Assembly (NCBI GenBank): GCA_001683735.1
Contig: LUGG01000069.1
Span: forward strand, 1 to 15,577
DNA: 15,577 nucleotides
Direction of reading: 5' to 3'
From: Grifola frondosa
Lineage: Eukaryota > Basidiomycota > Agaricomycetes > Polyporales > Grifolaceae
Shown one piece after another: positions 7,533-15,082 of this stretch. Each line of letters begins with the position of its first letter. Positions within the stretch are counted from its first letter, which is position 1. The notes under the pieces are model-generated. The model was not told where the DNA came from and searched no databases. It saw only the letters and a program-made list of their open reading frames with translations. Both the position numbers and the translations under genes were made by a program.

Positions 7533-7543
7533 AGTCGACATCG
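7533..7543 (-). rRNA. rnl: rnl exon 6, an 11-nt microexon
   Basis: CGATGTCGACT is the only match in the window to the near-invariant E. coli 2501-2511 segment CGATGTCGGCT of the peptidyl-transferase loop. It is preceded by an intron ending in G (7544) and followed by the L2511 intron. Without it exon 5 (…GGCACCT) and exon 7 (TTAAGCAACC…) would lack essential rRNA. Confidence 0.85.
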
Positions 7544-7951
7544 CATTTATTATTAGTCTTAATAAAACTAATATCTTAATCTTTAAATTAAGTTTAGATC
7601 AATTTTCATCCAGTAAAGAATACAATTATTTAGCATCTGGATGTAGACGTGTGTTCGTTGAGGATTATAGAGTTTTCTAACTTAATATTTTAAAGAATAA
7701 GTGCTACCCTAGATAATTTCCCTGCTGGTTGTCCAATTAGCATATTTTACACTAAACTATTTACTTTATCCGAGGTTTAAAAAAAATTTTTTTTTTTGAA
7801 CACGGTTACCCGCTAATCCCAATTCGTTTTAATGATACCTGGTATCTAATCCTTATAGGTAAAGTAAATTTGTATTTTAAGCTCTAAGGAGGTTCCAGCA
7901 TATAGTCTACTTCTAATTTAACATTTATATTAAAAATCCCCAATGTCTGAG
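7544..7951 (-). ncRNA. rnl group I intron at about L2500, without ORF
   Basis: This 408-nt intron follows TTTGGCACCT and precedes CGATGTCGACT. The start CTCAGACATTGGGG can pair GGGG with exon CCTC as P1, giving the usual U-G at the splice site. The core shows Q-like GACAACCAGCAGGGAAATT (7720-7735) and R-like CCTCAACGAACACACG (7652-7667). The S element is less canonical (AAGATATTAGTTTT near 7565-7580). There is no endonuclease. An A8T11 run (7779-7797) lies inside. Confidence 0.75.
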
Positions 7952-8020
7952 AGGTGCCAAACAGCTGGGACAATGTGTACTCTCACCAGCTATCAGCCTG
8001 TTATCCCTAGCGTAACTTTT
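7952..8020 (-). rRNA. rnl: rnl exon 5 (69 nt, domain V)
   Basis: AAAAGTTACGCTAGGGATAA then CAGGCTGATAGC and CTGTTTGGCACCT match E. coli about 2432-2500, including the A2450-A2451 region of the catalytic centre. Confidence 0.94.
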
Positions 8021-9267
8021 CAATTATGTTATCGCTTATTTAACTTCCAATTTTCACAAATTGGTTCAGACTATATCACCAACTCATTTTTTTAATGAAA
8101 GAGTTGTCGGGCTTTCGTGGTGGGGTTATTGTTGACAGAACTCACCCACTAGTCGTTGAACGTTCTAGTTTCTAATTTATGTCGAAACTAGCTTCGCTTC
8201 AGGTATTCTCCTTAGAGATTTTCTTGAAATTAACCCAATTTTTCAATAATTATTACTAATTAAAGCGACAAAAGTTTAGATTAAAAAATGCTGTCATAAA
8301 ATAAAATAAGTACATTTATTTATTTTTAGTATACTTAAATATATAAATTTTTCCTTTATCTATAATTTGACTTCGGATCCCTCTAGCACATCGACTTATT
8401 CTATTTCTAGAGATTCCTGTAACTTCAGAGGCTATTTGTATAGATTTAAATGTAGCCATTTCTTCATTATTTTCATTTAACATAGTGATACCTGTGGCCA
8501 TTCCACTTTTTTCTCTGAATAAATTTCGAGTTTCATCAGACAAGATAGCACCTTTTTTATTTCCAGGTTTCCCTATTTTAGCTAAACTCATTTTTTTTTT
8601 ACTTCTTCTGAATAAATTCTTCCAAAGTTACTACCAGCTGTTAAATTTATATTATAATCAGGTTTAATTAAATCTATATAATATTGTTCTTTAGTTAAAA
8701 TAATGTTTTTTCTTTCAGATTTAGATAAATTAGATTCAAATTCAATAGATTCTAATATTCTAAAACCAAAATTAATACCCGTATTTCAAAAGAGCATTAA
8801 TTATAGCACTATTACCTTTTTCAAGATTTCTATTTAGATATAAAGGATTTAAATATTCATTTAATCTTCGATTCAAATCAACTGAACTACCTACATATGT
8901 TTTTCCGTTAATTAAATTAACTAATTGGTAAATACCTGTTTTATTTTTAATATTTATTTTTAATTCTTCCTTAGCTACGTGTAAATTTTTGTATAATGTG
9001 TTATTCATATTTTTAAGTTAAAATTTTTTAATTAAATTATACCACAATTAATACCTTTTTATTTTATAAATCAATTATCTTTTGCATTTTTAACTTTATT
9101 AGCTTTAATTTATATTTATCTGAAACAACAAAACTTGCCTATATTACTTATAAATCTTAGCTAAGAATAAAAAGATGGTATAAAAAAAGAATTAAATAAT
9201 AAATTTGTCTTAAAACTGAGTTAATTTACCATTTTAAGTTGAAGAAGTAGGGAATACTTAAAATTTT
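8021..9267 (-). mobile_element. rnl group I intron at about L2431 with GIY-YIG ORF
   Basis: 5' exon CATCGCAGAGGGTT; 3' exon AAAAGTTACGCTAGG; the intron ends in G (8021). The core is 3' of the ORF: R GTTCAACGACTAGTGGG (8149-8164), S GGTGATATAGTCTGAACC (8063-8080), P7 GACTA/TAGTC, and a P9-like CCAATTTGTGAAAATTGG. The first 260 bases (9009-9267) are AT-rich and show no gene. Confidence 0.9.
8316..9008 (-). pseudogene. GIY-YIG homing endonuclease in the L2431 intron, one frameshift
   Basis: The N-terminal frame starts at 9008 and carries the GIY-YIG nuclease domain: TGIYQLVNLINGKTYVGSS (GIY at residues 25-27, YVG at 38-40), then the arginine-containing NRRLNEY and ALLKYGY. A single frame break near 8775 interrupts it; the next frame continues NFGFRILESIEFES, EQYYIDLIKPDYNINL, the NUMOD3-like SEEVKKKMSLAKIGKPGNKK and an IENR1/NUMOD1-like helix-turn-helix KSIQIASEVTGISRNRI with SRCARG, ending at 8316. 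Restoring one base would give a typical full-length intron endonuclease that nicks DNA through GIY-YIG and binds it through the C-terminal modules. It is either a recent pseudogene or contains one sequencing error. Confidence 0.9.
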
Positions 9268-9963
9268 AACCCTCTGCGATGGCTAATTCCATGACTTGAA
9301 CATTTTTAATCTTAGGGGCCTTATATATCGATTGATCCCCGTCTATTCCATATTATAGCGAAGGGTCACTATGCCCTACTTACGTATCTGTGCGACTTCT
9401 AGGTCTTTCAGTTAGGCATGCTTTCCGCCATTACGCCGATTACAACCTTTATCACTGGTTGATTGATCTCCATTCAATTATCTAGCTCTACCTTATGTTA
9501 ATAAAAATACAAAATAAAAAATAAATTTAATATTTTATATTTATTTAATAGTTTTAATTTATACTAAAAATTTAAGTTTGAATCTCACTTCCTTTACCTA
9601 AAGGAAAGGGGTTAGCGAGATTATTAAAAAAAAAAATCTTTGGATGTACTTTGCTACTTTATCAAAGACGACCGCCCCAGTCAAACTGCCACTTAGTCAA
9701 CTCTCCCTCTAATTATAAATTATAAGGTTAATATTAACCCAACCTTGGTTTTAAGGTATTCCATATTTCGTCTATCGACTTCCCTAATCACTATTAACCA
9801 AGATTGTTCTAGATTAACATGATAACTAACTACAGTAAAGCTGCATAGGGTCTTCCCGTCCCCCTGGAGGCAACCCGCATCTGCACGGGTAATTCAATTT
9901 CACTGAGCAAGTTGTAGAGACAGTGAGACCATCGTTACACTACTGATACCAGACCTCATTTAA
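9268..9963 (-). rRNA. rnl: rnl exon 4 (domains IV-V, about E. coli 1950-2431)
   Basis: It includes GTCTGGTATCAGTAGTGTAA, TGCTCAGTGAAATTGAATTA, GACGGGAAGACCCTATG, GTTTGACTGGGGCGGT and TTAGCCATCGCAGAGGGTT. At about 700 nt it is longer than the bacterial counterpart, because AT-rich expansion (about 9495-9640) and a hairpin CCTTTACCTAAAGG sit in a variable helix. Confidence 0.93.
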
Positions 9964-11271
9964 CACGGTAATTCAAATTTATCTTGCAATTTAATAAAAA
10001 AATATGTTAATTATTTATTTTAACATTACCATTTTCTATTTAGATTCATACCTGATTTGATTTCTATAATTTGATTAAATACTGATGTAGAAGTTAGATG
10101 TTCTTTAGTTTTTAATATATCACAGACTTTTTTAAAGTCTATAAAATCCATACTTTTCATTCCAACGATAGGATACTTATTAAAAAAAGGTATAATTATA
10201 TTAGCAATATAAGAAAACTTTGAAATTTGCAGATGAGCACTTTTAGCTAAAATAGTAACTTTTTTTTCTGTAAATTCAGTACTGTATGATTTAAAATAAG
10301 CAGAAAGAGCTTTTAAAACCTCTAAGTCTCTTATATGTAAATGTATACCAAATCTGGCAAATACTTCATTATTTGAATTTCTACTTACTATTTGAAAAGA
10401 ACCTTCACCGCTAGTAAACCCTGAAACCCAAAAAGGATCAGGGATACCATTAAACTTGTACTCTACTCTATTAATTTCAATAACATTTGGAAAAGCTTCC
10501 TTTAATTTAGCGGATAATCCTAAATTTAATTTACTTTTCAGACCTATTATTTCTAATAAACCTCTTTCTGTTAAATGTTTATCTTGCTTAATGATTTCAA
10601 AACACTGTTTAAATATCACGTAATCTGATAATTTTTGTGTAACTAAAGGGTATTTATCAAAATGATTTATAATGACTGGAATATCTTTGATAGAATCTAC
10701 TGCGTATATTACCGCTTTTTCTCCACTTTTGCTTATATTTCCTACACCTAAAAAGTTTTTTATAGATTCTAATAAATATAGATCTTTGATATGTAAAGTA
10801 ATAGAAAAAACTGGTCTAACTCTCCATTTAGTTTTTAATTAACATTTTGTTGTACCTTTATAGAAAACAAGATTCAGCATCTGCAAAACCGGTTAAAAAC
10901 CATGGGTTTATTTCAGGTTTTACATTGAATGTAGAAAATGATTTCTTATTTAATTGTTTAGAAGGGATTTTGAAGGGATAGTTTCTTTCGAAACCCGTTA
11001 GAGTACACCTTAAACTTGGAGTTAACCCAAAATAACTACCGTCTACTCGTTGCTCTTTTACAGATATTTCATTTGACTGTGGGATTAGAAATACTGACTT
11101 AGATCCGCGATAACCCATTTCATTTTCATTCATCTTCTGACTTATTACCATACCCAGGTAATTATTCTGGCCACTTATAGCCTTTCGACTATAGCTTGGT
11201 ATCAGAAGCTTTAGGGCGTCCCCGGAGTTTGATAGTTTATCCCACTTAAGTGTTTTCCCAAAACACTTTGC
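9964..11271 (-). mobile_element. rnl group I intron at about L1950 with LAGLIDADG ORF
   Basis: 5' exon AAATTGGCCT, 3' exon TTAAATGAGGTCTGG, ending in G (9964). The core is in the 5' third: GTTTTGGGAAAACACTTAAG, AACTCCGGGGACGCCCTAAA, R CAACGAGTAGACGGTAG (11036-11055) and S AAGGTGTACTCTAACGGG (10993-11012), giving P7 GAGTA/TACTC. The ORF starts inside the core and continues past it. It is a close paralogue of the L1670 and L2609 introns. Confidence 0.9.
10026..11151 (-). pseudogene. LAGLIDADG homing endonuclease in the L1950 intron, two one-base breaks
   Basis: From ATG at 11151 the frame reads MVISQKMNENEMGYRGSKS, then VKEQRVDGSYFG and LRCTLTGFERNYPFKIPSKQ, which are encoded by the ribozyme core itself. 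Motif 1 is WFLTGFADAESCF (near 10865-10895), with serine where glycine usually follows DAE. Two homopolymer gaps near 10840-10865 break the frame. It then runs clean from near 10830 to the stop at 10026: KTKWRVRPVFSITLHIKD, SDYVIFKQCFEIIKQDKHL, LKSKLNLGLSAKLKEAFPNV, motif 2 FWVSGFTSGEGSF, FFNKYPIVGMKSMDFIDF. This is the standard two-motif monomeric endonuclease. An internal ATA/ATG near 10619 is not the real start. Functional if the two breaks are read errors. Confidence 0.9.
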
Positions 11272-11516
11272 AGGCCAATTTATTTTGCTACCTTTGGATC
11301 CTCATAGTTAAGACCGCTATTAACCAGACTTTCGATTAGTAACAGTTACCTATTACCTCTCTTATATTAATGGCATTGGGCAAATTTCATCCAGAATACT
11401 ATGATATTAATCATTGCTCTGAATTGTGTTTTTAGTAAACAGTCGGGGCCTCCGATTCTGTGCCACCCAAACCTTGAGAATGGGTTCCTCTTATCGTCAA
11501 ACTTATGCATGGCCAT
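11272..11516 (-). rRNA. rnl: rnl exon 3 (domain IV, about E. coli 1672-1949)
   Basis: It contains GACTGTTTACTAAAAACACA (about 1770-1790) and the highly conserved AACTATGAGGATCCAAAGGT of helix 68-71 (about 1920-1935), followed by AGCAAAATAAATTGGCCT at the 5' splice site. Confidence 0.94.
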
Positions 11517-11590
11517 CAAATTTTTCATGTAATTAAATAAATACAATTTACCACACTCTATTTTGATTCATGGATGATATTTAATCACCA

Positions 11591-12671
11591 TTATTTTATT
11601 AAACCTTCAGGAGTTAGATGATCTTTATTTTTACCATAGAGGCTACTTTTTTAAAGTCTAAAAAATCAGAACTTTTGGTTCCAACTATAGGATACTTCTC
11701 AAAAAACGGAATGATAGTGTCAATAATATCAGAAATCTTTGATATTTGAAGAGCTACACTTTGACCTGATTCATAAACATTACAAGGGGAATTAAAAAAG
11801 GTAGCTAAACCTTTAATAACTTCTATGTCTTTAATATTTAAATTGATTGAAAATCTTAATGAGACACTAGGACTTTTTTTAGTTTTTAAAGTCTTAATAT
11901 TTAAATTAAAAGACCCATCACCACTAACAAAACCTGCTAGCCATGAGGGATCACTTATACCTTTATATAAATACTGTTGTCTGTTAACAGGTACAGCGTT
12001 TGGAAAAGCTTTTTTTAATTTATCGGGTAAACCCCAATTAAGTGTACTTTTTAAACCAACTATTTTCAAAACACCTATTTCTGTGAGATGTTCGCCATTT
12101 TTAATCATTTCAAAACATTGTTTAAATAGTAAATAATCAGAAACCTTAGTTGTAATAAGTGTGTATTTATCAAAATGGTCAACAATTAATTGTAAGTCTT
12201 TAAATGATTCTACATCATAACGACACAAATTGTTACCTGTTTTTCTGACTCTACCCACACCTAGTGTATTTTTAATTGTTTCTAATATAGCTAGATCCTT
12301 AATGTGTAGTTGTATGGTAAAAAGAGGGGATACTCTCCATTTAGTTTTTAATTTGGCATCGGGTTTAACTGAAACAGAGAAGCACCCCTCCTTCGGACAG
12401 CATCTGAAAATCCTGTAATAAACCAAGGATCAAGAATAGATTTTGTATTTAAAGTAGAAAAATATGATTTATTTAATTGTTTAGAAGGGATTTTGATTTG
12501 ATAATTTCTTTCGAAACCCATTAGAGTACACCTTAAGTGCATTGGTTTTGGTTTAGAACTAATGCACCAACTACCGTCTACTCGTTGCTCTTTTACAGAA
12601 TTTGTTAATAATTCTGATTTAGATCCGCGATAACCCATTTCATTTTCATTCATCTTATGACTTGTTACCAT
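11591..12671 (-). pseudogene. LAGLIDADG homing endonuclease in the L1670 intron, broken by an 8-bp insert
   Basis: The likely start is ATG at 12671 (MVTSHKMNENEMGYRGSKS), equivalent to the L1950 start; ATG at 12725 (MVPSY) is an alternative. The core-encoded part reads VKEQRVDGSW and LRCTLMGFERNYQIKIPSKQ. Motif 1 is WFITGFSDA...EGCFSVSV, split between D-A and E-G by an 8-bp insert at 12390-12397 that shifts the frame. From there a long clean frame follows: KLKTKWRVSPLFTIQLHIKD, LFKQCFEMIKNGEHLTEI, LKSTLNWGLPDKLKKAFPNA, motif 2 SWLAGFVSGDGSF, FFEKYPIVGTKSSDFLDF. A single missing A near 11625 then hides the proper end NKDHLTPEGLIK with its stop at 11591. Except for these two changes it looks like an active two-motif enzyme. 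Confidence 0.9.
12390..12397 (-). repeat. 8-bp GC insert TCCGAAGG inside LAGLIDADG motif 1
   Basis: The minus strand reads GATGCTG-TCCGAAGG-AGGGGTGC. Taking the octamer out leaves GAT GCT GAG GGG TGC, the expected D-A-E-G-C of motif 1, and joins the two long reading frames. This is strong evidence for a clean 8-bp insertion. The same octamer sits in the L2609 paralogue (4753-4760). Confidence 0.75.
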
Positions 12672-12796
12672 ACCCAGGTAATTATTCTGGCCACTTATAT
12701 ACTTTAGTAAATAGCTTGGTACCATAAGCTTTAGGGTGTCCCCGGAGTTTGATAGTTTTACCCACTTTAACGTTTTCCCAAAACATTCTGCAGGAG

Positions 12797-13284
12797 AACT
12801 TGCCGAGTTCCTTAACAACTTTTTGCTCTACGCCTTAGTATTCTCTACTTACGAACCTGTGTCGGATTAGGGTACGGTAGATTAAATTAATTAAATATAA
12901 TAAAATTTTTTAAAATAAATTAATAAAAAAATATTATAATTTAAAATAATTTATTTAAACATTATTTTCCTGGTCCATATAATTAAATTTGGACTTTCAG
13001 TTATTAACTCATCAGCAAACATTGGTTTTGGTCCTTAGAGGCCGCTTTAACATAAGGCGGTTTACCCTTTCCTTATAACCCTTTCGTATTCGGCGAGAAG
13101 TATTATAACTTCTTTTTACGTTACTCATGTCAGCATTATCTCTTCAGTTACCTAAAAACAATGAAACACTGTTTTATCTTAAGTTTTACTGAATGTTCTA
13201 CTACCTATATTTAGAATAAAAAATTTTTTTATTAAAAATAAACACGATATCGGTTGATTATTTAGACCCGTTAAATCTTAGGTG
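12797..13284 (-). rRNA. rnl: rnl exon 2 (domains II-III to IV, about E. coli 1075-1670)
   Basis: Begins CACCTAAGATTTAACGGGTC (E. coli GGAAGATGTAACGGGGC) and contains ACCGATATCG, GCTGACATGAGTAACG, CCGTACCCTAATCCGACACA, GTAGAGAATACTAAGGCG and AAGGAACTCGGCAA. An A6T7 run at 13218-13230 and an AT expansion near 12885-12960 lie in variable helices. Confidence 0.92.
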
Positions 13285-13680
13285 CAATATTCTAAGGACT
13301 GCTACGTTGTTACATTACGGTCTTTAAAAGATAGCGCAAATTGTATTTCATTTTGTGAAACATTAACTGACATACCCTTGAGTAATGAACAGATTAAAAT
13401 TGTTAATGAATAACAATCCGGACTATACCTTCACCTTTTTAAAAAAGGGATAAACATTTAGTCTCTGAGAGGTATTATAACCTCTACTGATAAACTCGGC
13501 TTCCTTTAAATTTTAACTTAAAAAAAAAGTATTAAAAGATATAAGAGTACTTCCAGTATATAGTTTATTATTTTTAATTACACCTATCTCTAGGAGGGGT
13601 AGCAGCTTCTTTACTACCCATTAAATCTATCTTTGACCATTAAAATATAAATTAATACTAAAGGGGGTGAAATGATACGA

Positions 13681-14661
13681 TTAATTTGAATTTTGGATTA
13701 AGGCTATATATTCTGATTTAGTTAACTTACGTCGTTTTCCTCCTTTATTTGCATTATAAGCTAATTCTACTATTTTCAATTTAGTTTCTAATGTTAAAGG
13801 TTTTGCTGTTTTAAGTATAATAGAAACTTCTTTGAATATTCTAAAGTGTTCAGCACGTTCAGAATATAAAGGATTTTCATTAACAAAAGGTATTAAAACT
13901 TCTATAATGTCTTTCAAACTTCGTATAACATAAACGGAATAAGTATCTGTTTTTTTGATAATAGAACCTATATCTTTAAAACGTTGACGAATAACCTCAA
14001 CTAAAGGTATAGTGTCATTATCTACAGTTATACTAAATCCTGTTGATATTCTACTTTTTTCAAAAGAAACCCAAAATGAACCATCTCCATCAATTATTCC
14101 TGTTATATTTTCATCTGTTAATTCAGTTTCTATTTTATTTATAGTATTTGGTATTAAAGAAAGAGATTGACCTTCATGTAAACCTATTGCTTGATGAATT
14201 GTATCAATTCTTTCTTGTTTTCTAAATTGTTTCCTGTTCATAGAAAGAGCCATTCTAACCAATTCTCTTCTACCTTCAATATTTGCATGTAAATTGTTAT
14301 TTAAACCTTCTATTATTTTTTGAAATAATTTAAAAGCATGTAACTTAGCACAAAAAAGAGGGTATTTTTTAAAATGAGGAATAATTATTTTATTTAATTC
14401 TTCTCGTGAAGATACTATAAATTTAGCTGTGTGATCTTCTATGTCAAGAACAACTCTACCGCAATCAAAATATGATTTTACAGAATCTAAAACATGTTTT
14501 GAATCTAAATCAGTTGAAATTTCAAAAATAAGTTGAAAAGAAATATTATTTCCAGTTTTGGTTTTATAGATAGCTGTACCACAGCTAAAGGAACCATCTG
14601 TTTGTGCCAAACCAGTTATATAACCAGGAGACATTGTAAAAAGGTTTAAATTTTGGTTCAT
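13681..14661 (-). CDS. Intact two-motif LAGLIDADG homing endonuclease (326 aa)
   Basis: This is the only endonuclease in the window with no frame break. The protein has two LAGLIDADG helices: YITGLAQTDGSF at residues 14-25 (acidic D22) and ITGIIDGDGSF at about 186-196 (acidic D193), about 170 residues apart, which fits a monomeric pseudo-symmetric enzyme. Each half also has the usual trailing blocks, KIIIPHFKKYPLFCAKLHAF and VLIPFVNENPLYSERAEHF. The start MNQNLNLF at 14661 is chosen over M10 because it opens the frame; M10 would still keep motif 1. The C-terminus is basic (NKGGKRRKLTKSEY). It lies inside the L1075 intervening sequence between two core signatures and should promote homing into intronless rnl. 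It is not close in sequence to the L1670/L1950/L2609 family. Maturase activity is possible but not shown. Confidence 0.93.
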   Translation of the reverse strand: MNQNLNLFTMSPGYITGLAQTDGSFSCGTAIYKTKTGNNISFQLIFEISTDLDSKHVLDSVKSYFDCGRVVLDIEDHTAKFIVSSREELNKIIIPHFKKYPLFCAKLHAFKLFQKIIEGLNNNLHANIEGRRELVRMALSMNRKQFRKQERIDTIHQAIGLHEGQSLSLIPNTINKIETELTDENITGIIDGDGSFWVSFEKSRISTGFSITVDNDTIPLVEVIRQRFKDIGSIIKKTDTYSVYVIRSLKDIIEVLIPFVNENPLYSERAEHFRIFKEVSIILKTAKPLTLETKLKIVELAYNANKGGKRRKLTKSEYIALIQNSN

Positions 14662-14743
14662 TGTTTGAATTGTATTTGTAGCTTTAGTTTTAATTAATTT
14701 TAATTTTTTTTAATTTGTAATAACAAATAATGTTCACTATTTT

Positions 14744-14774
14744 ACTAAAGGTTAGGGGGCTAGCCTTCTTTAGT
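14744..14774. repeat. Hairpin with nested palindrome upstream of the intact endonuclease
   Basis: ACTAAAG (14744-14750) pairs with CTTTAGT (14768-14774) and encloses GGCTAGCC, itself an 8-bp palindrome. It lies about 80 bases 5' of the ORF start. It could be an intron peripheral helix or a GC-rich hairpin element. Confidence 0.55.
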
Positions 14775-15082
14775 GGCTCTCTTTAGCTTAGAAGGGTATT
14801 AACCAGGTCGAACCAACAACCTCCTAGATACTTATTAAATATTACGAAAATATACAAAAAAAGGAAAAAGATTTTTTTATATGTATGCATTATTTTCTCT
14901 ACTACCTATAAAATCAACTACTTTAATAGTTGGTAGACTATGTCTTAACTCTTAATTTTATTAAAAAGTTCTTGCACATTAGTCGTTGAAGAATTAAAAA
15001 TTATTTCTTGCAAATCACCCATTTTACATATGTTTAATATTTCTGTTTTACCAGCAAAACATCTTTAGGACTTCTTGCATAT

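Larger units (their letters stand above)
11517..12796 (-). mobile_element. rnl group I intron at about L1670 with LAGLIDADG ORF
   Basis: 5' exon AAGGAACTCGGCAAGTT, 3' exon ATGGCCATGCATAAGTTTG, ending in G (11517). The core repeats that of L1950: GTTTTGGGAAAACGTTAAAG, AACTCCGGGGACACCCTAAA, R CAACGAGTAGACGGTAG (12571-12590), S AAGGTGTACTCTAATGGG (12517-12535). The open frame extends upstream into the rRNA exon, but translation from there is not expected. Confidence 0.9.
13285..15082 (-). mobile_element. Intervening sequence in rnl at about L1075 with two group I core signatures
   Basis: It separates AGCTCACTCTAATAAACTAA (exon 1) from CACCTAAGATTTAACGGG (exon 2). Two R/S pairs typical of group I introns are present: near the 5' end TTCAACGACTAATG (14978-14995) with AAGACATAGTCTA (14934-14947), and near the 3' end CAGAGACTAAATG (13455-13472) with GAAGGTATAGTCCGG (13418-13432). 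The 5' set seems to lack a Q element. The intact endonuclease lies between them. Other segments (14662-14930, 13500-13680) hold hairpins but no genes. It may be one intron plus a relic, or nested introns. Exon borders are uncertain by several bases. Confidence 0.75.

Noticed and set aside
7841..7852. GGATTAGATACC on the minus strand, as in small-subunit rRNA near position 790
   Set aside because: Only this dozen bases match; the flanks do not follow rns, and the stretch lies inside the L2500 intron between well-placed rnl exons.
8485..8667. A 60-codon plus-strand open frame
   Set aside because: It is antisense to the C-terminal part of the GIY-YIG ORF and has no family resemblance.
9580..9640. 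Hairpin AATCTC...CCTTTACCTAAAGG...GAGATT as a mobile element
   Set aside because: Its nested pairing and place in rnl exon 4 fit an expanded rRNA helix better than an insertion.
11825..12418. Plus-strand open frames of 103 and 62 codons
   Set aside because: Both are antisense to the well-supported L1670 LAGLIDADG ORF.
14790..14830. GGTTGTTGGTTCGACCTGG on the minus strand as a tRNA T-arm
   Set aside because: No acceptor, D or anticodon arm could be built around it; it lies within the L1075 intervening sequence.
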